Origin: Methanomassiliicoccales archaeon
GTDB taxonomy: Archaea; Thermoplasmatota; Thermoplasmata; Methanomassiliicoccales; UBA472
Length of the DNA: 64,000 nt
Reading direction: 5' to 3'
Assembly: GCA_013415865.1 (NCBI GenBank)
Contig: CP058896.1
Coordinates: 1,283,957 to 1,347,956, forward strand
The notes under the pieces are model-generated. The model made no database searches. It was given only the letters and a program-made list of their open reading frames with translations, and had not been told where the DNA came from. Below are positions 8,133 through 16,552 of this stretch, piece after piece. Position numbers and translations under genes: made by a program. The stretch's first letter is position 1. Every line of letters begins with the position of its first letter.

Positions 8133-8900
8133 ATGTTGACAAGCTTTTATAACATCATAAATGATGTAAGCACGGGAAGGATGCCACCGCAGATAGAGCG
8201 CATAAAGACATATGTCCAGAATTTCGATGATTACATACAGGGCGGTATACCGAAGGGCCAGGTCGTCCTGATCACAGGAACGCCAGGAACAATGAAGTCA
8301 TCGCTCTGCTACAGCATCCTATACAATAATGCGCTCTACGAGAAGACAAAGAGCGTCTACATGACCTTGGAGCAATCAAGGAATAATCTGCTCGAACAGA
8401 TGCAGCTGATGGGAATGGAGAATCCGGCCGTACAAGAGTACGTTCAGGTGGTGGACCTGGGCCTGATCCGCCGGAGCCTGACCGAGCTGAGCTCAAGAGG
8501 CTCTTGGCTGCAGGTCTTCAAGATGTATGCTGAGAATCTGAAGAAGACAATAGGTTTCGACATCCTCGTCCTGGACTCCCTGGATGTATTGGAGATGGCA
8601 GCCCAGATACGTGATGACAGAAGGACAGAGCTGTTCTATCTCTTCGAGTGGCTGAGGGGCATGGGCATTACATCTTTCCTCATATCGGAGAGGGCGCCTG
8701 AGGAGATCTTCTCGCGAAGCTACGACGAAGGATATCTTGCGGATGGGATATTGAGCCTGAAGCTGCAGGAGATCGGCGAGTCCGATGTTCAAAGGCGGAT
8801 CAGGGCCGTGAAGCTGAGGAGCACGAATCACAAGGCGGGATACTTCTCCTTGCTGTTCAGTGATGGCATGTTCAGGGCCACCCAGGTCATCAGCGAATGA
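8133..8900 (+). CDS. KaiC/RAD55-like RecA-fold ATPase (array member 3)
   Basis: The third paralogue is a single ATPase domain very similar to member 1. The ATP site is GTPGTMKSS at residues 49-57, with TLEQS, and Walker B ILVLDSLDVLE. The start is unsettled: ATG 8133 gives 255 residues, while ATG 8181 would align better with member 1 but its purine-rich upstream stretch touches the start. It lies 17 nt after member 2, and the stop is 60 nt before tRNA-Val, so the three genes probably form one operon. The C-terminal tail (FRATQVISE) matches member 1 (FQVTRVISE), pointing to duplication. Confidence 0.85.
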   Translation: MLTSFYNIINDVSTGRMPPQIERIKTYVQNFDDYIQGGIPKGQVVLITGTPGTMKSSLCYSILYNNALYEKTKSVYMTLEQSRNNLLEQMQLMGMENPAVQEYVQVVDLGLIRRSLTELSSRGSWLQVFKMYAENLKKTIGFDILVLDSLDVLEMAAQIRDDRRTELFYLFEWLRGMGITSFLISERAPEEIFSRSYDEGYLADGILSLKLQEIGESDVQRRIRAVKLRSTNHKAGYFSLLFSDGMFRATQVISE

Positions 8901-8960
8901 AAATGGCCAGATGGAATACCGTCAAGGTTTAATACGAACAATTGATTTGGTGGTCCCACA

Positions 8961-9036
8961 GGGCTCATGGTCTAGCGGTCATGACGTTTGCCTCACACGC
9001 AGAAGGTCGCCGGTTCGAATCCGGCTGAGCCCACCA
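8961..9036 (+). tRNA. tRNA-Val (anticodon CAC), CCA encoded
   Basis: A full cloverleaf can be drawn: acceptor GGGCTCA/TGAGCCC, D-stem GTC/GAC, anticodon stem TTTGC/GCAGA with loop CTCACAC (anticodon CAC, reading GUG), T-arm GCCGG-TTCGAAT-CCGGC. The discriminator A is at 9033 and CCA is encoded at 9034-9036. There is no intron. The upstream sequence has a weak AT box (TTTAATACGAACAATTGATTTGG). The following 650 bases hold no gene, so this tRNA should be checked as an integration site. Confidence 0.95.
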
Positions 9037-9685
9037 TTTCATCACCGGTCGCACGGCTTATAATTATTGAAATTTATCAATAGATATTATGGACTAAGAA
9101 TGTTGTGACATTTGATAGTGGCAATGGTATCGAGCAATAGTCTGGCCGATCGGGAATAACATACACCATTAATTTTTGATCCCACATTATCGTTCGTTTA
9201 AAAATTGTTATACATCCTTATCTTTTAAGTTGAGGCCATGTCCACACATCCCGTTTGTAATAGATGGGGTCTAAAGGTCGAGAAGATCATGGCCAGCTAA
9301 TTAGAAGGTGTTATAACGATCTTATCAGAACAGCAGTTATTGCACAGAATTGACCTCCACGAGCCAGGTCTGTGATAATATCGGGGCCCCATATGACCGA
9401 CCAAAATTTGACCAGGGCCCTTTTTATGAAACCCCCTCTTTTCATTTCGGTATACCTATAGGTATTATGTCATTGCATACAAACGGTCTTGAGACCGGTC
9501 AGAAAATATTCAATGTAGAATCGATGGATGGACCCCATCCCAACGTAGGTCTATCAGATCTGATTAACATTATTTTATTACAACAACTAAATTTAAAAAA
9601 AATCGACGATGGCCTTGGGAAATAAACTGTCATCAGCTTGTGCTCGGCAAGCAGATGAAAAGCCCTATGTTGCACAACGAGATGA
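9037..9685 (+). other. AT-rich region with no gene supported
   Basis: About 650 bases between tRNA-Val and the flavocytochrome gene. Base composition shifts strongly to A+T. The only ORF of note (9350-9625) has no recognisable motif and no ribosome site, so I do not call it. A perfect 14-base palindrome sits at 9452-9465. The stretch may be regulatory, a decayed gene, or the scar of an integrated element; no direct repeat of the tRNA 3' end was found. Confidence 0.5.
9452..9465. repeat. Perfect 14-bp palindrome ATACCTATAGGTAT
   Basis: This exact inverted repeat with no spacer is seen in the gene-free stretch, about 220-340 bases before the possible starts of the flavocytochrome gene. Such a site suits a dimeric regulator, but its function is not shown. 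Confidence 0.6.
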
Positions 9686-11185
9686 TTGAATAAAAAGTCG
9701 ACCACTATGTACATGGATGGATTGTCGGTCGGTCTGGTCGAAAATTTTGTCAATTTATTATCGGTAGAAAGTATTTTGCAGATTTCAACCCCATCCACTG
9801 CCGACATGCCAGAAGAAAAGAGGAAAGGGAGTCTGATCGGAAAGGTCTTAAGATTAGTACCTACTGAGATCGGAGATGCCCTGTCAAGGACCAGCCTTCG
9901 TTCCAAGGGTACGGTTATGGTCATTCTGTTCTGTTCTATCTCTCTTATTGTATGGCTTGCTCAAGGGCCTAGCTCCATTAGCAATATTTTCAGTATCATT
10001 GCAAAGACCTCTGCGTTCATTTCCATCACGTTGCTGTCTTTGAACTTCATTCTTGCTACGAGGCTTTCGGTCTTCGAGGCTCTTTTTAATGGCATCGACA
10101 GGGTCTACAAGGTGCATAAGGTCGTTGGGAAGTTCTCATTGTTATTCATCTTGGTCCACGTGATGGCCCTCATAGCAAAGGCCCTACCATCGACCGATAA
10201 GGTCCTTGACCTTGTTGTTCCAGGGCTTAAGATGCCCATAACCTACGGTATGATCTCCCTACTCCTCTTGTTCACGTTGCTGGTCCTGACCCTGCTGATA
10301 GACCTACCTTATGAACGGTGGCATATGACGCACAGGCTTATGATCTTCCCGTTGTTGCTGGCCTCCTGGCATGCCCTTCAGGCAGGCTCGGACATAAGGG
10401 ATCATCCGGTCCTAGAAGCATGGGTGATCATCATTTCCTTGGCCGGGGTCGTGTCATATCTGTACACCATCGGGCTTTATCGATACCTTGGACCGAGGCA
10501 TACGATGAGGATAATGGCTGTGAAAGAGATGGGTAACATGACCGAATTGGCCATGGAGGATCTGACCAAAAGATTCAGTTACCGCCCAGGGCAGTTCGTC
10601 TTCATTCGGTTCCCTGAGCTTCAGGAGGATTTTGAGATGCACCCTTTCTCGATCTCCAGTTCTCCAGGCGATATGTACATCAGATTGTCCATCAAGAGGA
10701 CGGGCGACTTCACATCGGACATTGTTCCTAAGGTCAGCGAAGGAGACCTAGCAAAGGTGATGGGGCCATATGGACGCTTTGGCGAGAGGTATCTCTCTCA
10801 AAGTAAAGACATGGTCTGGATCGCAGGCGGTGTGGGAATAACACCATTCTTGAGCATGGCAAGGTGGGAATCGAAGAATCCCTCAGGAAGAAGGATCTTC
10901 CTAATATGGACCTACAGGAGCGATGATGATGCGGCATATCTTCCTGAGCTGATGGACACGGCATTGTTGAACCCAGACATGACTATCGTGCCTTGGAAGA
11001 CTGGAGACAAGGGAAGGTTGGACTCGGCCATTATCAGTGAGCTGGTGGGCGGGGTGGAGAGGGTGAGAGAGATGGCGATCTTCATGTGCGGCCCGGTCAA
11101 AATGATGGATTCGCTGTCCAGGCAGTTCTTGTCAATGGGAGTAAGTTCACGCAACCTCATCTTCGAGGATTTTGACCTGATGTAA
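9686..11185 (+). CDS. Ferric reductase/NADPH-oxidase-type flavocytochrome
   Basis: The N-terminal half has six or more membrane segments with the histidine pairs expected for two b hemes: H in RVYKVHKVVG and ILVHVM, and H in RWHMTHRL and LASWHAL. The C-terminal half is a ferredoxin-reductase domain: FRYRPGQF-like RFSYRPGQFVF, HPFSISSSP (flavin site), VMGPYGRFG, GGVGITPFLS and MCGPVKMM (NAD(P) site). It moves electrons across the membrane, usually to ferric iron or oxygen. The exact start is uncertain: TTG 9686 gives 499 residues, but ATG 9707, 9713 or 9806 are as likely. It has no visible ribosome site. Confidence 0.85.
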   Translation: MNKKSTTMYMDGLSVGLVENFVNLLSVESILQISTPSTADMPEEKRKGSLIGKVLRLVPTEIGDALSRTSLRSKGTVMVILFCSISLIVWLAQGPSSISNIFSIIAKTSAFISITLLSLNFILATRLSVFEALFNGIDRVYKVHKVVGKFSLLFILVHVMALIAKALPSTDKVLDLVVPGLKMPITYGMISLLLLFTLLVLTLLIDLPYERWHMTHRLMIFPLLLASWHALQAGSDIRDHPVLEAWVIIISLAGVVSYLYTIGLYRYLGPRHTMRIMAVKEMGNMTELAMEDLTKRFSYRPGQFVFIRFPELQEDFEMHPFSISSSPGDMYIRLSIKRTGDFTSDIVPKVSEGDLAKVMGPYGRFGERYLSQSKDMVWIAGGVGITPFLSMARWESKNPSGRRIFLIWTYRSDDDAAYLPELMDTALLNPDMTIVPWKTGDKGRLDSAIISELVGGVERVREMAIFMCGPVKMMDSLSRQFLSMGVSSRNLIFEDFDLM

Positions 11186-11287
11186 AAGAAATCTGATCTG
11201 GTCGATGACGCTTTACCGACTAACATCTGAGAAACAACAATATGCTAAACCCACCATCCATGGTCCGTTCATTCAGGAAGGAGCTCA

Positions 11288-12529
11288 ATGTTTAAGGGGG
11301 AAAAATTGGAAGGAGCGGCCCTTAAGGCCCATATCATCAGCGCGTTCCCCATAGTCCTCATGCTATTTCTTGTGGTCTCGGCCATCTACGCCCTGTCCTC
11401 GGCAAATGTTTATTGGCTGATGGTAGCGCTCCTTGCATTGACGATCTCGCTCCTTCCTCTTCAAAGGGGGGAGGGCGTGTTTGGAGCATGGAACCTTTGG
11501 GTACCGGCATTGGTGTCAGGCCCATATCTCCTCGGGATCGCAGCTGAGATGTTCGGTTTCGAACCATTTGACCTCAAATCACCGATCTTTTGGGTGATCG
11601 GAAGCATATCTTTGTTCTCCCTGAGCTTGATGACGATCGACGCCCTGAGATATACAAAGGTGCGGCTCAACACCTCTTTCACCGTGATCTTCACGTTCGT
11701 GTTTTATGTCGCCTTATTGGCACTCCAAGGGCCAATGGACTATTACCTTAATGGACGGATAGGACGTTCCTATTTTGAGGACAATATCGTGATGATGTCC
11801 TATCTGATAGTCTGCACGACCATTGGGATAGCTCTCATCATCGTGATAAGATCGAGGCTGGGCCTCACCATGCTGCTCAGGATGCCAGAAAAGGGAAGGT
11901 GGGAGCTCGTCGATGGTCGGAACCTGAGGGTCACGTTGTTCTTCACGGTATTATTGACATCCCTGATGTTCTTCAGCTATTCCAATGGAAACAGGTATTC
12001 GCTGGGCACGGGGGTGGTATCGGTTTTGCTGCTGTGGGTACCCCAAGGTCTGGACATGCGAGGCCTGATAAGGCTCCCAAATGTGGTGATAATCATCATA
12101 GGGGTCTCTCTGATCCTGAACTCCTTCGGCGTTGCATCCGGTCTATATGACAACAGCTATTGGTGGGACAAGATAACGCACATTATCTCCGGTTTTGCGG
12201 TGGGGATGATAGCTGCGATAGCATTGCTGCTTCTGCAGGGCATGGGCAAGATCTATTTCCCACATTACTGGTTTATCTTCTTCCTTTTCATCATAGTGCT
12301 CTTCTTCGAAGGGATCTGGGAGATCATCGAGTTCACTTTGGACCACACCATCGGAACATCGATGCAATATGGCCGGTTGGACACTGTGAACGATCTGATG
12401 TCGGATTCCATAGCAGGACTTATAGTGGGGGCGGCGGTCGCCTATTATACAAAAGAATCTCAGAATGATGACTTCATCAGGAAAATGAAGGCCGAGAGGA
12501 TAACGCAGATATTTGACGATTCGATGTGA
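11288..12529 (+). CDS. Polytopic membrane protein with C-terminal YjdF/DUF2238-like domain
   Basis: A 413-residue protein with roughly ten or more hydrophobic segments. The C-terminal third (WWDKITHIISGFAVG, then FFEGIWEIIEF and YGRLDTVNDLMSDSIAG) resembles the YjdF/DUF2238 family, which has conserved His, Asp and Glu inside the membrane and no known function. The N-terminal two-thirds is an extra membrane region that I do not recognise. The start ATG 11288 follows AAGGAGCTCA, a good ribosome site. It lies about 100 bases after the flavocytochrome and on the same strand, so a shared role in membrane redox is possible but unproven. Confidence 0.65.
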   Translation: MFKGEKLEGAALKAHIISAFPIVLMLFLVVSAIYALSSANVYWLMVALLALTISLLPLQRGEGVFGAWNLWVPALVSGPYLLGIAAEMFGFEPFDLKSPIFWVIGSISLFSLSLMTIDALRYTKVRLNTSFTVIFTFVFYVALLALQGPMDYYLNGRIGRSYFEDNIVMMSYLIVCTTIGIALIIVIRSRLGLTMLLRMPEKGRWELVDGRNLRVTLFFTVLLTSLMFFSYSNGNRYSLGTGVVSVLLLWVPQGLDMRGLIRLPNVVIIIIGVSLILNSFGVASGLYDNSYWWDKITHIISGFAVGMIAAIALLLLQGMGKIYFPHYWFIFFLFIIVLFFEGIWEIIEFTLDHTIGTSMQYGRLDTVNDLMSDSIAGLIVGAAVAYYTKESQNDDFIRKMKAERITQIFDDSM

Positions 12530-12575
12530 CCGTTTCACAGAAGGTTGATCCCATAAGAGCGATATGGATGTTCAA

Positions 12576-12607
12576 GACCTGAGAGCACTAAGATATTGCT
12601 CAGGGTC
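12576..12607 (+). repeat. Stem-loop between two genes
   Basis: The arms GACCTGAG and CTCAGGGTC (one bulged base) with an inner CA/TG form a stable hairpin 27 bases before the histidine phosphatase start. It may be a processing or regulatory structure in the leader, or the 3' end of the preceding transcript. Confidence 0.4.
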
Positions 12608-12633
12608 TCACTGGTCATGGTCGAGGAGATAGG

Positions 12634-13338
12634 ATGTCCGTGATTTGTCTTAAGGAGGTCTCGAGGGCGGTCGCCAGGACGAGACGGGCAGCAATCCTCA
12701 TCCGTCATGCGGAAAGGTACCATATCCACAGCATCAAAGGGAGCATGGGCATCGGTCTGACCGAGAAAGGGCTCAAGGACGCATATGCAATGGGGACCGA
12801 ACTACCATCAGGTCTTCCCGTGAACTTCTTCCATAGTCCGGCCCTCAGATGTCGACAGACGGTGGAGGAGATGGCAAGGGCGTTTGTTGAGAATAATGGG
12901 CGTGTAGGGGCCTTAAAGATGGAGGCCACACTCTGTGGTCCCTATATCAGAGATGAAAGATGTCTTCAAGAGGCAGAAAGGACGAGGGACAAGTTCTTAA
13001 GAAGATGGTTCGACGGCGACCTAGACCCCTCTTGGATATATGACAAGGTCGCATCTTCGCTCTTTGTCCTCGGCCCGATAATATCAAGGATGGTCTCGGG
13101 CCCCCCTCATCTTGACATCCACGTCTCTCATGATTGGGAGATCGTTCTTCTGAGGGAGACATTGATCGGGCTCAAACATGAGGACCATGGGTGGGTGGAT
13201 TACCTTGATGGTCTGATCTTTGAACCAAATGGGAATGGGTATAAAGTGACCTTCGGAAAAAGATCCGCGCGTTTCCTGGTCAAGGATGGGAATATGATCA
13301 TTGGACGAGGCTTTTGCTCTGACGCAGGCATTATGTAA
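12634..13338 (+). CDS. Histidine phosphatase superfamily protein
   Basis: The RHAER motif (ILIRHAERYH) carries the phosphohistidine, with a later SPALRCRQTVEEM arginine region and a HVSHDWEI motif with the second catalytic His. Together these mark the phosphoglycerate-mutase-like histidine phosphatase fold. The 234-residue length is typical. Substrate is not evident. The start ATG 12634 follows GAGGAGATAGG. The opposite strand carries only shadow frames. It is monocistronic: an AT-rich stretch and a new promoter follow. Confidence 0.8.
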   Translation: MSVICLKEVSRAVARTRRAAILIRHAERYHIHSIKGSMGIGLTEKGLKDAYAMGTELPSGLPVNFFHSPALRCRQTVEEMARAFVENNGRVGALKMEATLCGPYIRDERCLQEAERTRDKFLRRWFDGDLDPSWIYDKVASSLFVLGPIISRMVSGPPHLDIHVSHDWEIVLLRETLIGLKHEDHGWVDYLDGLIFEPNGNGYKVTFGKRSARFLVKDGNMIIGRGFCSDAGIM

Positions 13339-13445
13339 CTTATGAACATGGTTGGATGGATAAAATTAATTAATATATTCTACATATATATTTAAAATAT
13401 AATATTGTCTGGCACCAGGACTTTTCTATCTTAACAGGTAGATAT

Positions 13446-13462
13446 GGATGGATACTCCATCC
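13446..13462. promoter_or_regulatory. Inverted repeat GGATGG-N5-CCATCC upstream of the corrinoid gene
   Basis: Six-base arms with five-base spacer lie just upstream of the probable TATA box at 13471-13480. Placement suggests an operator for an activator or for a repressor of the methyltransferase operon. No regulator is encoded directly beside it. Confidence 0.45.
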
Positions 13463-13470
13463 GTAACAAT

Positions 13471-13480
13471 CTTTAATATT
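13471..13480 (+). promoter_or_regulatory. Probable TATA box of the corrinoid/methyltransferase operon
   Basis: CTTTAATATT sits about 60 bases before ATG 13539. With the usual archaeal spacing, transcription would begin around 13500, leaving a leader of about 40 bases that includes the GAGGTGG ribosome site. Confidence 0.45.
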
Positions 13481-13538
13481 CACATAGACCCCTTCAAATC
13501 TACTCGCCATCCTTTTCAGGGCGATGAGGTGGAACAGA

Positions 13539-14180
13539 ATGAGTAAAGAGGAGATTTTAGCTGGATTGGAAAAAGCCGTCGTGGCAGGAAAGAAGGATGA
13601 CGCCAAGAGATATGCCAGCGAAGGATTGGCCCATGGTGTCAAAGCTCTTGAGGCCATCGACCAGGGATTGATCAAGGGGATGAACATCGTCGGTGACAAG
13701 TATGCAGCCCACGAGTATTTCCTTCCGCAGGTGCTCTTGGCCGCGGATGCGATGTACGGTGCGCTCGACATCCTGCTCCCCCACATACCGAAGGACCAGC
13801 TTTCAAAGCAGATCAAAGCGGTCATCGGCGTCGTCGAAGGCGATGTCCATGACATAGGCAAGAACATCGTGAAGACGATGATGACAGCAGGCGGGTTCGC
13901 CGTTCAGGACCTAGGCCGAGACGTGCCACCAGAGAAGTTCGTCGAGGGTGCGAAGGCGAATGATGGTGGTATCGTGGCGATGAGCACCCTGATGACGCCC
14001 ACCATGGACGGAATGAAGATGGTCATGGACGGTCTGATCGAGTCCGGGGTCAGGATGAAGGTCAAGGCCATCATAGGTGGTGCGCCGACCTCTCAGGAAT
14101 TTGCGGACGATATAGGGGCGGATTTCCATGCTGTCAATGCCCAGGAAGGAGTCTCAAAGCTCAAGGCAGCGTTGCTCTGA
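13539..14180 (+). CDS. Corrinoid (B12-binding) methyl carrier protein
   Basis: A 213-residue protein with an N-terminal helical cap (residues ~1-85) and a Rossmann-like B12 domain. The axial-ligand motif is EGDVHDIGKNIV with H104 (D-x-H-x-x-G), then MSTLMTPTMDGMK and the GGAPTSQEFA loop, as in MtaC, MtbC and MtmC. Such proteins carry a methyl group between a substrate-specific methyltransferase and a second acceptor enzyme. The start ATG 13539 is chosen because GAGGTGG lies 6 nt upstream; the frame extends upstream to 13524. The partner methyltransferase is 24 nt downstream. No MtaB, MttB, MtbB or MtmB gene is nearby, so the methyl donor is unknown. Confidence 0.93.
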   Translation: MSKEEILAGLEKAVVAGKKDDAKRYASEGLAHGVKALEAIDQGLIKGMNIVGDKYAAHEYFLPQVLLAADAMYGALDILLPHIPKDQLSKQIKAVIGVVEGDVHDIGKNIVKTMMTAGGFAVQDLGRDVPPEKFVEGAKANDGGIVAMSTLMTPTMDGMKMVMDGLIESGVRMKVKAIIGGAPTSQEFADDIGADFHAVNAQEGVSKLKAALL

Positions 14181-14204
14181 GCACAGATCAGGGGGAATGA
14201 AGAT

Positions 14205-15305
14205 ATGGCAGACACAATGAACCACATTGAGAGAGTATTGGCGGCGCTGGGTGACAAGCCGGTCGACCGCCTGACAACCTATCCGATCGCCTGCGGGGTC
14301 TGTCGCAGGACCGTCGGCGATGGTAAGATGACCTATAGGGAATGGGCAACCGACCCGAAGAAATATGCACAAGGGTTCATCAGCGGGCAGAAATATTTCG
14401 ACTTTGACTTCGCGATCGGTCTCATGGACCTATCGGTCATGGCAGGCGACCTTGGTTGCCACGTCCGCATGGACGAGCAGAACACTCCGTTCGTGGACAA
14501 GACGATCATCAACAGCCCAGAGGACTATGAGAAGCTGCAGGTCCCTGACATCAGGAAGGGCCGCACTGGCGTCATACTTGAGGGGACAAAGATGTTCGTG
14601 GACGCCATCGGAAAGGAGGTCATCACCGCGGGCTTCATCGAGGGGCCGTTGCTCGCTCTGACACAGTCCGCAGGTGCCGAGCGCGTCTTCATGGACATGG
14701 TCAACCACAGGTCGGCCGTCCACAAGGCGCTCGAGACCCTCACGGCGTATGATGCCGAGTTCGTCAAAGGGTTCGCCCAGGCAAAACCAGCGGGATTGGT
14801 CTGGGACTACCTATGGGGCAACTATTCATGCCTTGGGGACGCTCAGTATGAGGAGTTCGAAGGGCAGCACAAGTATGCGGGATATCTCAACGAGCTGACA
14901 GCCAAGGAGGGAATGGCATTCTGCATACACAACTGCGCAGACCTGCCGCACCTTGACACACAGATCAAGAAATTCAAACCGGCGATATACTCCATGGCAT
15001 ACTACCCATTGATCCCTGGAAGCCCCTCTGCAAAGGAGACGATAGCGAAGGGATATGCCGACAACTGCCTGATCGCAGGCCAGATCGACCCGCAGCTCTT
15101 TGTCCGTGGGACCGTCGAAAAGATGGAGGCCACGACGATGAAGCTTATCCAAGAGGTCAAGACGGCATTGTGCCAGAAGGGGCTCCACTCCAGATACTGC
15201 ATAGCATCTGGATGTGAGGTGCCGCCGTCCGTCACGACCAAATTGGAGAACATCAAGGCCTGTGTAGACACCGTCAAGAAGTATGGCCAGGTCCAATGCA
15301 ACTGA
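14205..15305 (+). CDS. UroD-family cobamide methyltransferase (MtaA/MtbA/MtvB-like)
   Basis: The 366-residue protein has the uroporphyrinogen-decarboxylase fold. The zinc site used by methylcobamide methyltransferases is visible: H242-x-C244 (CIHNCADLP) and C337 (SGCEVPP). True UroD lacks this Cys in the GHG region. Homologues transfer methyl from the corrinoid to coenzyme M (MtaA, MtbA), or demethylate an O-methyl or halide substrate (MtvB/OdmB, CmuA). The sequence alone does not tell which of these it does. H-N-C-A replaces the H-I-C-G seen in MtaA, so the second acceptor may differ. It shares the operon with the corrinoid protein and is followed by a T-rich terminator. Confidence 0.88.
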   Translation: MADTMNHIERVLAALGDKPVDRLTTYPIACGVCRRTVGDGKMTYREWATDPKKYAQGFISGQKYFDFDFAIGLMDLSVMAGDLGCHVRMDEQNTPFVDKTIINSPEDYEKLQVPDIRKGRTGVILEGTKMFVDAIGKEVITAGFIEGPLLALTQSAGAERVFMDMVNHRSAVHKALETLTAYDAEFVKGFAQAKPAGLVWDYLWGNYSCLGDAQYEEFEGQHKYAGYLNELTAKEGMAFCIHNCADLPHLDTQIKKFKPAIYSMAYYPLIPGSPSAKETIAKGYADNCLIAGQIDPQLFVRGTVEKMEATTMKLIQEVKTALCQKGLHSRYCIASGCEVPPSVTTKLENIKACVDTVKKYGQVQCN

Positions 15306-15327
15306 GCATTGCAGACCAAACCCCTTC

Positions 15328-15340
15328 TTTTTTTAATTTT
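15328..15340 (+). terminator. T-run terminator after the UroD-type gene
   Basis: CTTTTTTTAATTTT lies about 25 bases after the stop. It ends the corrinoid-methyltransferase transcript; an AT box (TATTTAATAA, about 15371-15380) starts the CobW operon soon after. Confidence 0.5.
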
Positions 15341-15413
15341 ATAAGATTTAAAGCCCTTGACCTCAAAACCTATTTAATAATGTCATTGCGTTCGAGATGA
15401 ATTGAGTGAGAAC

Positions 15414-16091
15414 ATGAAGATCGCGCAGATAGCTGGCTTCCTGGGGAGCGGAAAAACGACCTTCCTTATCGAGGTTGCGAAGGAACTGGTCAACAGGGGG
15501 CACCGCATCGCGATCGTCGTCAATGACGTGGGCGACATCAACGTTGATGCGAAGTTCATCGAGATGTATGGATTGAAGGCGAAGGAGATCTCTGGAGGTT
15601 GCATATGCTGTCAGATAGCTGGAAGCTTTGCGACCACGGTCGCAACTTTGTACAATACCTTCAAACCAGACATTATAATCGTAGAACCTTCAGGCGTCGC
15701 GATACCATGGGGGTTGAAAAGGGCAGCAGAATACTCGGAGGAGGAGATGGAGGCAAAGATCGAGCACTCTCCCGTTGTGACCCTCGTCGATTCGGTCCGT
15801 ATAGACGAGCTATTGGAGTCAGTAAGGAGATTGGTAGAGACCCAGATACGCGAGGCAGATGTGGTCTTCATCAACAAGATAGACGCTTCAACTTCCGAAA
15901 AGATAAGGCGTTCAGAGGATTTCGTCAGATCCATCAACCCAAGGGCAAAGATCATGCATGGCTCAGGGAAGCAAAATCAGGGGGTCAAGGAGATCGCGAA
16001 CCTCATCGAGACCGAGCTCTCCCCAAGGTATGATGAGGCGATGGAAAAGGAACTTCTCAGGAAACAGTACGTCGAGGGGCAGCAACAATGA
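15414..16091 (+). CDS. CobW/HypB-family metal or cofactor GTPase
   Basis: A P-loop GTPase of the CobW family: GFLGSGKTT (Walker A) near the N terminus, VVNDVGDIN (switch), the metal-binding GGCICC motif with three cysteines, EPSGV, and FINKID (guanine specificity). About 225 residues; the C-terminal CobW domain is short. CobW GTPases deliver metals or help corrinoid metabolism. The position beside corrinoid proteins suggests cobalt or corrinoid handling, but zinc transfer to the methyltransferase is also possible. ATG 15414 is used; TTG 15402 is an alternative start. The stop overlaps the next gene (ATGA). Confidence 0.88.
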   Translation: MKIAQIAGFLGSGKTTFLIEVAKELVNRGHRIAIVVNDVGDINVDAKFIEMYGLKAKEISGGCICCQIAGSFATTVATLYNTFKPDIIIVEPSGVAIPWGLKRAAEYSEEEMEAKIEHSPVVTLVDSVRIDELLESVRRLVETQIREADVVFINKIDASTSEKIRRSEDFVRSINPRAKIMHGSGKQNQGVKEIANLIETELSPRYDEAMEKELLRKQYVEGQQQ

Positions 16092-16552
16092 AAGAAATGG
16101 ACGAGGAACTGCACATCGAGATGCACAGGTTGGTCGACGAGCTTGGGAAGTTCAGCATCCACATGACCATTCGACCGAACAAGGTCATGTCAAAGGAGGC
16201 ATGTGAGGAGTTCGTCAGGACCCTCTTGGAGCAGATAACCAAAGAATGCTTTAATGACGGAGCGGACCTCGTGGGTCATATAAAGGCGTTCCTCTCGTCG
16301 GAACATGGCACGACGCTCGCCGCCTCGTTGATACATCACCAGATGCCGGTCAACATCACCAATGCCCTCGATGCCAGAGGGCTCAGTGTCGGCGACATGA
16401 CCGTCCACGTTATTGTGCACGGGATCTGGGACGACACAGTGAAACATGCTTCCATGGAGAGCATCGAGAAAGTCCTGCCGACCTATGGGATCCAATATGA
16501 GGTCCTGAAGGATTATTATGAGACCGAAAAAGGCATAGCCCATCACAAGTGA
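16088..16552 (+). CDS. Conserved-looking protein of unknown function in the corrinoid locus
   Basis: A 154-residue soluble protein, start ATG overlapping the CobW stop (ATGA) and end overlapping the next gene (GTGA), so all three are translationally linked. The sequence is rich in His (HIKAFLSSEHG, HHQMP, HVIVHGIWDD and C-terminal GIAHHK) and may bind metal. I do not recognise the family. Its tight coupling to the GTPase and zinc ribbon suggests a small complex. Confidence 0.75.
   Translation: MKEMDEELHIEMHRLVDELGKFSIHMTIRPNKVMSKEACEEFVRTLLEQITKECFNDGADLVGHIKAFLSSEHGTTLAASLIHHQMPVNITNALDARGLSVGDMTVHVIVHGIWDDTVKHASMESIEKVLPTYGIQYEVLKDYYETEKGIAHHK

Noticed and set aside
8860-9063. 67-residue ORF running across tRNA-Val
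   Set aside because: It overlaps the tRNA and the end of the KaiC-like gene.
9350-9625. 91-residue ORF in the AT-rich gap
   Set aside because: No ribosome site, no motif, composition unlike neighbours and an unusual AT-rich end; not called.
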